Assembly (NCBI GenBank): GCA_950295325.1 | Contig: OX485803.1 | Coordinates: forward strand, 63,379,554-63,443,553 | Reading direction: 5' to 3' | DNA: 64,000 nucleotides | Source of the DNA: Polytrichum commune | Lineage: Eukaryota > Streptophyta > Polytrichopsida > Polytrichales > Polytrichaceae | In this document: positions 54,041 to 64,000 of the stretch, piece by piece | Numbering within the stretch: the first letter of the stretch is position 1 | Layout: every line of letters begins with the position of its first letter | Translations under genes and position numbers: made by a program | The notes under the pieces: generated by a model | Seen by the model: the letters and a program-made list of their open reading frames with translations, nothing else | Told to the model about the DNA's origin: nothing | Databases searched by the model: none

Positions 54041-54204
54041 AAATATAGTCTTAGTGTACAAGCAATATTATGTTATGAAATAGCACATACTCATGAAAGA
54101 CTTTAATCTACATTGCATTCATGAGAACTTTGCCTATTTTACCAAGAGAGAGTTTACTTGGCAGCTATATTGATCCCGGATATTAGAGTGCATTGCATTA
54201 CTTT

Positions 54205-54530
54205 CACTAGCAGAAAACTATGCCAAAAAGAACGGCAGCCGAAATCAGCTGCAGTTTTTCTGACCAGCCTGATATGCAATCGCTACAGAACTGCATATTT
54301 ATTATTTTTGGTTTAATGAATGAAATTTTAGGATTTTGGGGGCGTGTAGCATACCGTTAGAAAGGTATTGAAAATATCTTTCCAACAATACATTACACGC
54401 ACCAAAATTTGTGAACTTTCAGTGTCATAATGAAAAATGAAAATCTGCAGTTGTTTAGTGACTGCAGATTAGGCTGGTCAAAAAAACCGATTTCAACTGT
54501 AATTTTTTTGGACATAGTTTTCTACTAGTG
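54205..54530. mobile_element. CACTA-type MITE
   Basis: The 326-bp element starts CACTAGCAGAAAACTATG and ends with the inverse, CATAGTTTTCTACTAGTG. TTT flanks both sides (54,202-54,204 and 54,531-54,533), the 3-bp duplication typical of CACTA (En/Spm) elements. Subterminal CTGCAGTTTTTCTGACCAGCC and its inverse-like partner (CTGCAGATTAGGCTGGTC) form a second inverted pair. There is no transposase. It is related to 62,074-63,337. Confidence 0.85.
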
Positions 54531-55511
54531 TTTGGTCATAGGGTTAGTTTAAGTGTGTAATTGTGTAGGTTTTGCAACTTTTTACATGTTGACCTTGACT
54601 GATTTTTAGATATGTCAAACATATGTAACATTTTTTTCCAATGTGATATGATGTATGTTTCAATGAATTTGATATTATATTACGGGTGTTATGTGTTATG
54701 TTATATGAGATATGATAGTGTCATATAGGGTTTCACATGCACAAAACAACTTTTAAAGTGAAATAGGCAATGAGTTATAAAAAATGGTTATTATAGTGGG
54801 AAATTATCTTAGACAACTATGATTTTGGTAAAATAAAGTGTGTTAAGACCCATGTGACACAATGACAAAAGGGGGGGGGGGTCATTTAAGGTTCTTGTGC
54901 TTTGAAGGCCGTGAGATGGGAGTCATGAATCCATATTGTGGGAGTATGCCCTATATAGAGGGGCAAAATAGAAAGGCGAAGTATTTTGGTTCAAAGGTAT
55001 GTGCCCAACAGTCTCCCATGTAATTGCCATTTATGAACATAATGGATTGAAAAAATTGAGATGGAAAATTTAGGTCATGGTTCCGAATTGTGTTGGAGAG
55101 GGTATGGTCGAAACGGTTATTGTTTGCAATTAAATTTTGCATGGAGGGATGTTTGGAATGAATATCTCATTTTGAGCAGTGCTTTTGAATATAAAAAGGT
55201 CACTGTGTGTTGAGATTACAACATACAATCCATGCTTAAGATTTTATCGCGTACGATGTGAATGAAGTAGCCACTAGTAACCTCCATGAATTTATTGGCC
55301 CCATGTTTTTGTTAGCTTGTTGGTTCTTATGTAGCCTTTGATGCCAGTGAGGGACGTCCGCCACTTTGAGGAGCGGAATGGAGTGAGGGTGTTTGACAAT
55401 TTGTGTGCATGTTGCTTCAAGGACCTGGTGGATGTCATGGTGGTGATGGTGAGCGGACCCGTATGCGGCCCAACCCTTACTGAACCCTTACTGAGCGGGG
55501 AGAACCAAGTG
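54531..55511. other. Gene-free stretch
   Basis: There is a G run at about 54,872-54,881. The open frames on both strands near 55,290-55,710 belong to repeat family E and its flank. Confidence 0.45.
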
Positions 55512-55690
55512 CTAGTTACAGATGAACCGGTTGAGTTTGAGAAATAATCGGTTGAAGTTCGAGACTTCAGGAATATCACCAACCATTTTAGAGGAATCTG
55601 TGGAATATGCCTCGAATTGATCAAGACAGTTTGAAAGATCACCGCCTGGTCTTGGAAACACCAGGATCTTGACCAATTATGCTCAAAAAT
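55512..55690 (+). repeat. Repeat family E, copy 3 (uninterrupted)
   Basis: Reads GATGAACCGGTTGAGTTTGA, ATTTTAGAGGAATCTGTGGA, GGAAACACCAGGATCTTGAC. It is the reference for the copy broken by a MITE at 2,041. Confidence 0.65.
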
Positions 55691-55738
55691 CTCCCCGGAA
55701 ATTGTACGCAAGTTTATTGACGTGGTAGTCTTGCCACC

Positions 55739-56120
55739 ATTGACCTGATTTTATTAAACAACTAGATCTTGAATGTATCTCCAGTTACTTAGAAGTTCAC
55801 GTGCACGCACACACAATCACAGAACATTGTCCCTATAACCCCTGCCTTAAGTTTACCTGGCCGTGTATTTGGTTAAGGACTTCTGGAAGCAAGCCGGCTG
55901 TGCATCAGCTCAACGTGGCCTCAAGCTTGACAAGGGACTCGAGCAGCCTGTGCATCTGCAGCTTTATTTTTTGATAACTTGAACCTCCTTCTTTGGCAGC
56001 CACCTCGTGTGCCATTTCATGTCATCTCTCAGAGGTTTTTGCTGCCACACACTCTTCTGTTTGTTGCCATTGTAGCTGTTGAAGTTTGGCTGGTTGTGGG
56101 TAGGAGGTTGAAGGCACTCA
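55739..56120 (+). repeat. Segmental direct repeat F, copy 1 (uninterrupted)
   Basis: This ~380-bp unit is repeated at 56,124-56,279 plus 56,830-57,085. Landmarks are TTGACCTGATT, CTTGAATGTATCTCCA, CACACAATCA, GAACATTGTCCC, GACTTCTGGAA, TGTGCATCAGCT, GACAAGGGA, CTTTGGCAGCCACC and GTTTGGCTGGTT. It contains a single TTA at 55,873-55,875 where copy 2 carries an insertion. Confidence 0.85.
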
Positions 56121-56123
56121 CCT

Positions 56124-57085
56124 TACCATTGACCTGATTCTATAAGTAACTATATAGTTCTTGAATGTATCTCCAATCACTTAAAAGTTGACATGCATGC
56201 ACACACAATCAAAGAACATTGTCCCTTTTATCGAAATAAGTCCTGCTTTAAGTTCACCTGGCCGTGGATTTGGGTTTTAGAGCAAGCCCAGTCGTTCCTG
56301 GATCTGCATCTGCATCAGGAATGAAAAGTGGCCTCCGTCCAGGATGCAGATGAAGACCCAGGCAAAACTGCCACTCATCCTGCATTGCTTTCAATATTAC
56401 CTTTTGAATTTCCTCTAAAATGATCGGTAATTTTTTGAAGTCATAAACTTCAACTGATAATTTTTCAAACTCGTCAGGTTCATTTGTGATGGTTAAAATT
56501 CTGATTCAAACCTCAGCTGCTTAGTTCTCAACCTCACCCGGATCATCTGTAACTAGTAATTTTCCCGAAGTCCCAAAGACCGACCGGTTATTTTTCAAAC
56601 TCATCCGGACCATCTGTAACTAATAGTTTACCTGAACTTTCAACCCTTAAACGGGTATCTCTCAAACTCATCTGGTTCATCTATAACTAGCTGATACTAA
56701 AGCAAAGTAGTAGGTCGAAGGTTTTAAAAAATCTTGTCTGATTATATACAACCCTCCCTGCATCTGCATTTGCATTGCGGATGTTCAAGTACAAATGCGG
56801 ATGCATATGCAAGGAGAGTGGGCTCGCTCTTAAGACTTCTGGAAAAGAGCCGCCTGTGCATCAGCTTCACGGAGCCTGAAGCTTGACAAGGGAGTCGAGC
56901 CGCTTGTGCATCTGAAGCTTAATTTTTGATGTATTTGAACCTTCTTCTTTGGCAGCCACCTTGTGTGCCATTTTCATGTCATCTCTCAGAGGTTTTTGCT
57001 GCTACACTCTTCTGTTTGTTGTTATAGTAGCTATTGAGGTTTGGCTGGTTATGGGTGGGAGGTTGAATGCACTCACCTTACATGT
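56124..57085 (+). repeat. Segmental direct repeat F, copy 2 (split by a MITE)
   Basis: Tandem second copy of 55,739-56,120. Its two parts are separated by the 550-bp element at 56,280-56,829. Confidence 0.85.
56280..56829. mobile_element. Tourist/Harbinger-like MITE in repeat F
   Basis: Ends are GAGCAAGCCCAGTC and the inverse of GAGCGAGCCCACTC, flanked by TTA at 56,277-56,279 and 56,830-56,832. Copy 1 of the host repeat has a single TTA at the matching place. Subterminal GCATCTGCATCTGCAT-type words occur at both ends. The interior (56,400-56,700) holds two or three tandem, inverse family E segments (CGGTTATTTTTCAAACTCAT). Confidence 0.85.
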
Positions 57086-57480
57086 CACATGCAATTGTTG
57101 GGCAATCACGGAGAAAGTAATTATGAGAATCAATTTCAATGGATCAATCCGGACAGGATGGTCCAATACACTCTTTTATCTTCATGGTTGAGGACGCTTC
57201 TATTGAAGCTCATTGAAGGGGTGGTTGAGGCTTTATTTAAGTTTTCAAAAAAGTCTGAACCCCTCCCCCCCCCCCCCCTTGCATCCACTTTGGTGTTTCT
57301 CTTTTTCAAAGTGTAGCCAAGGTTGGCACATAATAATACCTCTCACCACCACACACCTTTGATGACTTGAAGGTTCTAAAATGGGACTCTTTGTATCATC
57401 AATTTGTCTTCTAAGATATAGTTGCTGAATAATCTTATAATCTTCAAAAACCGATTGTAAACTTTCATGAATGGTTCTAT

Positions 57481-57560
57481 CACTACAACAGATGGGGTAT
57501 TTTGTGACTAGGGAAATGTGACTGGGGATGATTGGTGACTATAGGATGTCACATTTGGCC
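57481..57560. mobile_element. CACTA-type terminus
   Basis: The sequence opens CACTACAACAGATGGGGTAT with TAT just outside (57,478-57,480), followed by repeated TGTGACT(A/G)GGG words like CACTA subterminal repeats. It lies just beyond the C-terminal end of the minus-strand TNP2 remnant, so it is probably that element's 3' end. The partner terminus was not found. Confidence 0.55.
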
Positions 57561-57599
57561 AGACCTTGACCTTTGGGGGGGGGGGGGGACGGAATTCGA

Positions 57600-59246
57600 A
57601 AATATGGACCATTAAAAATGGACATAAAAAATAGGGTCCGCTCTATTGTGAATATGAACATGCAAGCATTAAAGGTCTTTAAGGAATCCCATCATGAGAT
57701 ACACATACTTTCGAATATGGAAGGTCATACAGACATGTCCTCCTCTTCACTCCATGTTCGTGTACCGGGTCTAGTGTCTGTCCACCTTGGTTTGCGCAGT
57801 GGTTTTTCATCCACTTTTGTCGGTCATTCGCAAATCGCAGTTGCTCTCGACCACTCATCCTTCTTGGTGGTGGTCTCACTTCGGACCGCCCATAAAAAAT
57901 GGACCTCTGTCATCTCCATTGGTGGGTTGTTGGCAATTGTCGTCTATTCCCAAGGTAAATATTATTTTTCAACGCTTTGGAACGCCGTGTTGTCACGTTG
58001 AGACCACACACACGACAAGCCCTATGTTCTTTTGTTATTTGGCCAGAAATCAATCCGTACGCTGGGAAGTCATTCACTATCCACAAAAGCATGCCATGTA
58101 GCTTTAATGTTTTCTCTTTGGAGTTTCGTTGTGATCCGTTGAAGTAGTCGATCCCTTTCCATAGCTCTTGGAGCTCCTCAATCAATGGTGCCAGGTACAT
58201 ATCCACGTTCTAGTCTATTACACTTTCTTTTCCTGGTATGATTAGCGCGAGCATCATGAAGAAGTTTTGGTCACTAACCAAGGGGGAAGATTGTAGTTGA
58301 GCATGACCACGGGCCAAGTAGAGTGGCTGAGACTTTGGTTCCTAAATGGATTCACGCCATCCAGTGCAAGGCCAAGCCTAACGATCCGTTCCTCTTTCGC
58401 AAACCACGGCCACCTATTATTTACAATGGTCCCAAGCCTTTGATTCCACAACAAACCTCATCACCTTACCTCACTTTTCCCGCCTACATGTCACTTCATG
58501 AGCTTCGCCAACCGTGTGCAGCTATACATTCTTTGCAAACAAGGAATCAAAAGAAAATATCTTTAAACTTTGATAGGAATTGTTTTGGAGTTATCTATGT
58601 ACCGTGATTTGTGGCATGTTGGATACTCCATTGCATCATCCAATTCTTTCTGAAACAAACAACATCCACCTCTACATGCATGTATTGAGTTGTAGGACAA
58701 CCCCAACTTCATCAACAAACATTTCGCCTAGTAAAATGATTTCAGTAGTGTGTTGACCTTAGATAAAATTGTCTCCTTCAACAACTTCAACAACTCATCC
58801 TTAAAGTTGTTAGGTACGGCAAAGGTGGTACAACACACCAATAGCATGAGTGTTGATGTGAGACGGTTCGAAGAGCTTCCTGGATAAAGTGGAGTTCCTA
58901 CTTCGCATAAAAAGATCTCGGGGTTTATGCTAGTGGGGTCCTTGATGTTCATGGTACTCCCTCTTGTTTCCATGGGGTCATTTTCTCCCTCGCCTTCCTC
59001 ATCGCTACCTTCATTGTCATTCATTGGGAAACCATCCTCCCCTCTAGGGTCTTCAACCACTGCATCTTCATCCCCGTCATGTATGGTGGTTTCGGTTTCG
59101 TGACCGTCAAAATTTATATTGTCATACTTGTTGAAACATTCTGCCACCATACGTAGAACCTCGACTTCTCCATCTTGTCCATCGTTCGAGATGGGCTTAG
59201 TGTGTATCTGCCTTGCATGACCATTTCTTGGTGCATGGGAGAGCAA
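57600..59246 (-). pseudogene. TNP2-type CACTA transposase remnant
   Basis: The minus strand carries a broken En/Spm (CACTA) transposase, N-terminus at the right. 59,246-58,728 is open and ends in FKDELLKLLKE...LLKSFY, then a stop. It is followed by LGLSYNSIHAC (58,728-58,650) and, at 58,454-58,254, RIVRLGLALDGVNPF, STWPVVMLNYNLPPW. 58,206-57,910 gives DMYLAPLIEELQELW, LLWIVNDFPAYG and CRVCG, and 57,879-57,679 RPPPRRMSG. These are the conserved blocks of the TNP2 family in the right order. Stops and frame changes occur between blocks and the C-terminal part is missing. An acidic D/E-rich linker precedes the first block. Confidence 0.85.
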
Positions 59247-59668
59247 GTCAATTGAGTTGTACTTGTCCTGCCATTTTCATGGGAATTTTTTTTGGGAATC
59301 AATATGTGAGGCCAAACCACCCACCCTTAAGTGTTCTAGTCCGGGTGAGGGAATGAATATCACATTCATGTTTCCACAACTCCATTTGACCAAACTCGTG
59401 AGAACCCATAACATTTCCCATCAATTAGTGCACACCAATCCATTCCACGATAGTATTACAAGCGTTGACAAACGCTCTTCTCTATTATCACAATCATAAC
59501 CTCGTGTTCTCCTATCTTGCTAATGAACTAATTATCTAAAGTCATATTAAGTAACAACCTAATTAACTAACTCTCACCGAGTCTAATGTAGCACCACGGG
59601 ATCCCCCTTTATATCATTACAGTTCTCCCTTAGTCATCTACCCAAATCACTCAAGGCCTAGCATTAAA

Positions 59669-59960
59669 GTAAGCCGAGAGGCCTCGAAACTGTAAGCCCA
59701 GCGGCCTCCACAACAGTAAGCTAGTAGCCTCGAACTGTAAGTCCAGCAGCCTCCACAACAGTAAGCCGCAACCTCCAAACTGTAAGCCCAGCGGCCTCCC
59801 AACAGTAAGCCCGCAGCCTCCAAACTGTAAGCCCAGCAGCCTCGAACTGTAAGCCCAGCGGCCTCCACACAGTAAGCTAGTAACCTCGAACTGTAAGCCC
59901 AACGGCCTCCACAACAGTAAGCCCGCAGCTCCCAACAGTAAGCTAGTAGCCTCGAAACTA
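59669..59960 (-). repeat. Minisatellite of 13 GTAAG-containing units
   Basis: Thirteen imperfect units of about 20-24 bp, each beginning GTAAG and containing CCTC. Two or three variants (GTAAGCCCAGCGGCCTCCA, GTAAGCTAGTAGCCTCGAA, GTAAGCCCGCAGCCTCCAA) alternate, suggesting a higher-order repeat. It lies between the transposase remnant and the SET-domain frame. The long minus-strand open frames through it reflect the periodicity. Confidence 0.9.
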
Positions 59961-60099
59961 ATCCCCACTAATCCTCTACCTAATTCCACTAATTACCCAA
60001 AACCCCCTACCTAATCTTCCTACCTAATTCCACTAATTTCCCTAATACCCCCTTACTAATTACACACTTTTTTCTAGCTCTAAGAGCTCAAAATCCTAT

Positions 60100-60190
60100 A
60101 GAGGAGGGGGAGAGAGAGAGAGAGGAAGGAGAGGAGGAAGAGAGAATGAAGAGAGGAATGAAGAGAGGAGAGGAGGAGGAGGAGAGGGCA
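60100..60190. repeat. Purine-rich GAGAG tract
   Basis: GAGAG/GGAGA low-complexity sequence. CTAATTCCACTAATT-type repeats (59,965-60,065) precede it. Confidence 0.75.
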
Positions 60191-60843
60191 CCCAAGACCA
60201 CAAGCCCCTTAACCTTCTCCTACTTAGTAGAACCTTATCCTATCCACTAAATCCTCACCCTCTAAACCAACAAGAGCATGTTCTAATTCAAACATTTAAA
60301 TCCAAGGACCTTCCCCTTGCTTCATCAAATACTACACACTCAAACAAAACACTCCCTAATGTCACTAAGCTTCTAATTAACTACACAAAATAGGCTTAAA
60401 GCCTAAAACATAAACCATACCAAGCCTCACTCTTTTTATACTTTTGATTGTTTCAATAACACTCCAAATGCAATTCTAATTAAATTCTAAACATAAAACC
60501 AATATGGGCACTCATTTTGGGCTCATACAATACGTGTCACAAACGCCGGTACACAAATTCTGTGAACATGGAACCCTCTCCACCATGGACGTGTCACGTG
60601 GTAGGACTCCCATACAACACACATATACAAACAATAGATGTGGAAAACTTGTCACAATCCACCTACACATGTATGCCATGGCCATGATTTTTTATACAAA
60701 ATTTTCGTTTTGGCATCCAAGTTTGCGCCATATATTTTTTTACAAATTATATCTTGTCAATAAAAAACATGACTTGGTGTAGTCATATTAGAGAACACAT
60801 GACGGAGTGTAGTCATTCCATGGATGGATTGTTGGATGTCAGC
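60191..60843. other. Gene-free spacer inside the CACTA region
   Basis: I found no structured feature between the purine tract and the SET-domain frame. Confidence 0.4.
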
Positions 60844-61329
60844 CTACAACACGGTGTGCGGGTTCAGCAAGTAGTGTGCATACAATTCTTCTCCGACCAA
60901 AATGTCCTTTATCGCTATGGTAATTACATATCCCCATTTCCATTTGTTCCATGGTTTGGGCAACATGCAAAATTCCCACACCACATTTCCTATTTCTTTG
61001 CGCTCTATGGAACTATTTATGAAGCCACCGACATTCCCTTTCATTACATCTCCGTCGATGTACAAGTCCGACTCAGCTTGCATTGCATATGACTTCACTC
61101 GAAGTTGGGCCTTGCTCAAAGTTTTGTATTCTGGCAAGGTGTATTGTGGTCCTACAATGGGAAGTAGTTCCTCTCCGTCTTTGGCGAGTTGGAGTGCAAA
61201 TAGACCCCAACCCATGAATGAAAAGGTGGACATCCTTACTTCCCATTCTCTGTTCCAATACGAAAATTGTGTTACTTTTAGGATGGGCCTGTCACACCAC
61301 TGTGCATCATACACGTCAAACCGCCACCT
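60844..61329 (-). CDS. SET-domain protein beside the transposase (partial)
   Basis: This minus-strand frame is open for 161 codons and encodes a nearly complete SET domain: GWGLFALQLAKDGEELLPIV at the start, KSYAM, YIDGD, GGFINSS (the NHS-like cofactor motif), NVVWEF, and GYVITIAIKDI...GEELYAHY at the end with the catalytic tyrosine. SET domains usually methylate lysine on histones or other proteins. The same frame continues upstream to about 61,480 past one TAG (61,330-61,332), so the longer gene may be broken or spliced. It lies upstream of, and on the same strand as, the TNP2 remnant. I read it as a gene carried by the CACTA element; an unrelated host gene fragment is the alternative. No pre-SET cysteines are visible. 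Confidence 0.65.
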   Translation of the reverse strand, partial: RWRFDVYDAQWCDRPILKVTQFSYWNREWEVRMSTFSFMGWGLFALQLAKDGEELLPIVGPQYTLPEYKTLSKAQLRVKSYAMQAESDLYIDGDVMKGNVGGFINSSIERKEIGNVVWEFCMLPKPWNKWKWGYVITIAIKDILVGEELYAHYLLNPHTVL

Positions 61330-61779
61330 CTACAATGCTCGTACTCTTGTGGGCGTTGTGTTCAGCATGGCGTGTGTTGAAGATTGGTATCTTCTTAGAA
61401 AGATTCTCAAGGATGTCATACATGCAGCTTTTACAATGGGTCTCCATCGGGCCTACAAAATTCATTTACACAAAGATTTAAACTCACCCAAGGCAAGACC
61501 ACCCGCTTATGCTCATTCAATAGTGGTTTGTTGGAATTTCTTACCAGGATAGAGGATGTAAATACAAGGTCCTTTCTTTTTTGTTGCGAAGATGCTTTCG
61601 AATTGTGGTTCAATCGAGGACCTTCCCTTCCGCACATTCCATGCATGGACATGGGTACTTGGATAATCGCATGGTGTCTGCTTGGATCTCTTCTTCTTGC
61701 CATAACTGTAGATGCTTCAAGCTTTGGAACTCCCCTTCTACCATTTTGTGCAGTGCGCGGTATATGTTTTGGGTGAAAT

Positions 61780-61925
61780 TTTGATATGGGAATACCTTAC
61801 AAGCAAGGACTGCTCACATGCACACAGTCCCATATCTAGGGTGATACACATGAAAGGGGAGCCATATAACCCGGGGCAGTCATATAACTGTAAGAGGACA
61901 CATATGACTGGAGGGAGCCCCCAGT
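61780..61925. repeat. Possible subterminal repeats of the CACTA element
   Basis: Short related words (ACATATGACTG, GTCATATAACTG, CCCATATCT, CAGTCC) are clustered here, as in the subterminal regions of CACTA elements. No CACTA terminus follows directly. Confidence 0.35.
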
Positions 61926-62073
61926 GGGTTTAGCTCTCCAATCTAGCTAGCAATCAACAATTGTGCGTCATTCCAAATCATCACTTCACATTTTGTTTTA
62001 GCAATTGAACATAAAGTGGTCACCATATTCCTAAAAAATGAATGTTTTCTTATTAATTTTCTTTCCTTCTCAC

Positions 62074-63337
62074 CACTAGTAGAAAACTATGACCAGCCTA
62101 ATCTATTGTTGCTAAACGACTACAAAATTTCTTTTTTTGTTTTTCAAGTTTAATTTCAAAATTTTGGGGCGTGTAATATTCCATTGGAAAGGTATTTTCA
62201 AGACCTTTCCAACAGTATATTACATGTCCCAAATTCCTAAAAGTTTAGTCACTAAACCAAAAACAAAATCTGCAGTCGTTTAGCGACTTCAAATTAGGCT
62301 TATCAAAACAACCGCAACCAATTTCAGTTGCTGTCGCAACCCTTGCTAGTCCCCTTAAAAATCTTGCCAATTTCCATTTCTAGCAAAGGTTACGAGTGCT
62401 AACCCTTCGCATACCGCCATGCTAATGGTTAGCTCCTCCTACCCCGGACCTTATAGTTCATAGGAGGGAACCAACCCTCCTACTTTGCTTTTGGGACTCA
62501 CCCCTTAATCAGTAACCAATCCTTAGATGTGGACTTCCATCCATGGAAGTCCAATCTTATGTTGATCATCGCATTGCCGGAGCAACACTACAACAACCCG
62601 AACCATACTAGGCAACTATGGCCTCACAATGGGCCCAAGCCCATGAAGGCCGTGCCGTTCGGCCTCGGATGGGTGAGGCCACACCACCTCACCCATATAA
62701 GCCTCTAGGACTCTACGCGGGGCCCCTACCCCAACGTCAAGAGACCTCTTGTCTCTCTACCAAGAGTTGGGGCCAAGTAGACATTTTCCCTTAGCCGCTG
62801 GGCCTAGAAGCCCCAGTAGCTTCAGACCATCATAACTTCCTTGTATGATGTCTGATTCCAACAACCAACCACTCCATCTACATCTACGCTTCACGTAGAT
62901 GCCGATGGACTCCTCACTTGCCCCATTCGGGCAAGTCTTGAGGAAGTTATGCCTGTTTGAACCTTGGCAGTCCCGGGAATCACTCCCAGGCACTGCTGCA
63001 CCAGGGCGCTGTCCCGGGACAGCGCCCCACTCAAATGGCCATAACTCCTAGCTCACACCTCCGATTGAGGTGTTCTTGAGCATTCTAGAATCATCACGCC
63101 ATGAGCTACTCATAGCTCTTGGCTTTACCCTCATGCCTCCTAGTCTCCGCGGGTGGGAGGCGTTCCCAACGCCCGGGGCCCTCGCCCACACTAGGATCAC
63201 TTGGGCCCTCTCACCAACGGCGCCACAAGTCCCGGGTGTCACTCCGGGGTCCCCCTTGTGCCCATGGTGTTTCGGCCATTCCTCATGGAGAGGTGCGCGA
63301 CAGCTGCAGTTCTTTTTGGCATAGTATTCTACTAGTG
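62074..63337. mobile_element. CACTA-type element with a G/C-rich interior
   Basis: It starts CACTAGTAGAAAACTATG and ends with the inverse of CACTAGTAGAATACTATGCC, giving 1,264 bp. Outer flanks are CAC and TAC, an imperfect 3-bp duplication. The left ~270 bp align with the small element at 54,205 (GGGCGTGTA, ATTCCATTGGAAAGGTATT, TCTGCAGT). No transposase. Confidence 0.75.
62340..63295. other. G/C-rich insert, possible retrotransposon LTR or UTR
   Basis: This block is clearly richer in G/C than its surroundings (for example CTGTCCCGGGACAGCGCC near 63,010) and has a TATA-like CATATAAGCC at about 62,693. It interrupts the CACTA-type element between its two homologous ends. The composition suggests an LTR or captured host sequence. 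I could not place TG...CA ends, a primer-binding site or a duplication. Confidence 0.35.
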
Positions 63338-63539
63338 TACGTATCCCACATAACAGTTTAGCTAAGTTTGTACAATGGGTGGGGCTAGGAATAAGCTAGG
63401 TTCTATTTGAAATTACGCTATCTTTATTCTCACTACAAAGCACTGCACTTGTAGACACAAGTTCCAAAATCTCAGGTAAAATGATGTACTAATACTCTTA
63501 GAATGGGACGACAAATAGTAGCTGAATAATGCTATGCAA

Positions 63540-64000
63540 TTGAGAGACCACACGACTTGGAGGGGACTGGGTACATCCTAACATGTGGAGTGGCTGCCAT
63601 GTGGGGTCATGTACAGTGTCTGAGGAGACTTTTGGAAAGAATGGATCAAGATCACAGTGTGTCCAAGTCCAACCGGTTACAGGTTGTGATCTTTTGGTTT
63701 TCGTTGCCGTGTTATTCTGAGATATATTCCAGAGATTCCTTTCACATGATTGATGATTTTCCTGAAGCTTGAACTTCAACCAGTTATTTCTCAAAGGCAA
63801 CTGGTTCATTGGCAACTACGTGTCGGTCCTCCCCGTTCATTGGTCATACAGATAGAGCTCAACAAATAATGTCCAACCGCACCAAAAGGTCAACGCCGAG
63901 AGGAAGGATCGGAAGAACTTAAGAAGAAGCCTGAGAGACCCAACTCCACTAACTTATTATGTTATGATGCGGCAGTCTAGTCATCTATCAGAGACCTGAT
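63540..64000. repeat. Repeat family E, copy 4, with ankyrin-like reading frame
   Basis: 63,660-63,830 is an inverse family E copy (CAACCGGTTAC, GATTCCTTTCACATGATTGA, CAACCAGTTATTTCTCAAA). Just upstream on the plus strand, 63,584-63,640 reads VAAMWGHVQCLRRLLE, resembling one ankyrin repeat. The remainder to the window edge is unassigned. Confidence 0.45.

Noticed and set aside
54205..54210. Every CACTA pentamer as an element terminus
   Set aside because: CACTAAAT words are very common in unrelated repeats here. I kept only sites with extended inverted ends (CACTAGYAGAAAACTATG) and, for 57,481, subterminal repeats.
59647..59989. Two overlapping minus-strand frames with repeated LGLQFGG-type words
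   Set aside because: They are translations of the 13-unit minisatellite.

Overview
This looks like nuclear DNA from a land plant. The genes have many short GT-AG introns. One encodes the largest subunit of RNA polymerase V, which is plant-specific, and another a plastid-type cysteine desulfurase with a long N-terminal extension. The repeats are also plant-like: Tourist-like and CACTA-like MITEs, a TNP2 transposase remnant and tRNA-derived SINEs. The dehydrogenase and desulfurase proteins look to me somewhat unlike their flowering-plant homologues, so a fern or lycophyte is possible, but this is only an impression.

Layout. (1) 1-13,624 is gene-free and repeat-rich: four full Tourist-like MITEs with TAA/TTA-type target duplications (plus one diverged copy), a CACTAAAT-type MITE, a 41-nt 5' fragment of U2 snRNA and a full-length SINE. 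(2) 13,625-27,460 (+) is NRPE1. I reconstructed 21 exons that join in frame into 2,387 codons, ending in a GW/WG-rich Argonaute-binding platform and a DeCL domain. (3) 29,061-32,656 (-) is a six-exon sorbitol / L-idonate dehydrogenase (359 aa), convergent with NRPE1. (4) 32,657-39,342 is intergenic, with a second SINE type, diverged repeats and a cluster of short palindromes. (5) 39,343-43,605 (-) is plastid cysteine desulfurase NFS2/SufS (ten exons, 495 aa). Its upstream region holds a duplicated ~205-bp block that carries a TGACGTCA site in each copy. (6) 43,606-64,000 has no intact host gene that I can recognise. It holds a second, ~99% identical SINE copy and a decayed non-LTR retrotransposon whose tail reads RNase H, CCHC knuckle and restriction-like endonuclease. 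It also holds a 2.76-kb element with 25-bp terminal inverted repeats, CACTA-type elements, and a TNP2 remnant beside an open reading frame for a small SET-domain protein.

The three host genes act separately: RNA-directed DNA methylation in the nucleus, polyol/idonate oxidation, and sulfur mobilisation for plastid Fe-S clusters. The most unusual material lies in the mobile DNA: the SET-domain protein next to a CACTA transposase, the endonuclease type of the LINE-like element, the young SINE family, and two MITE insertions whose pre-insertion sites survive as sister repeat copies inside this window.
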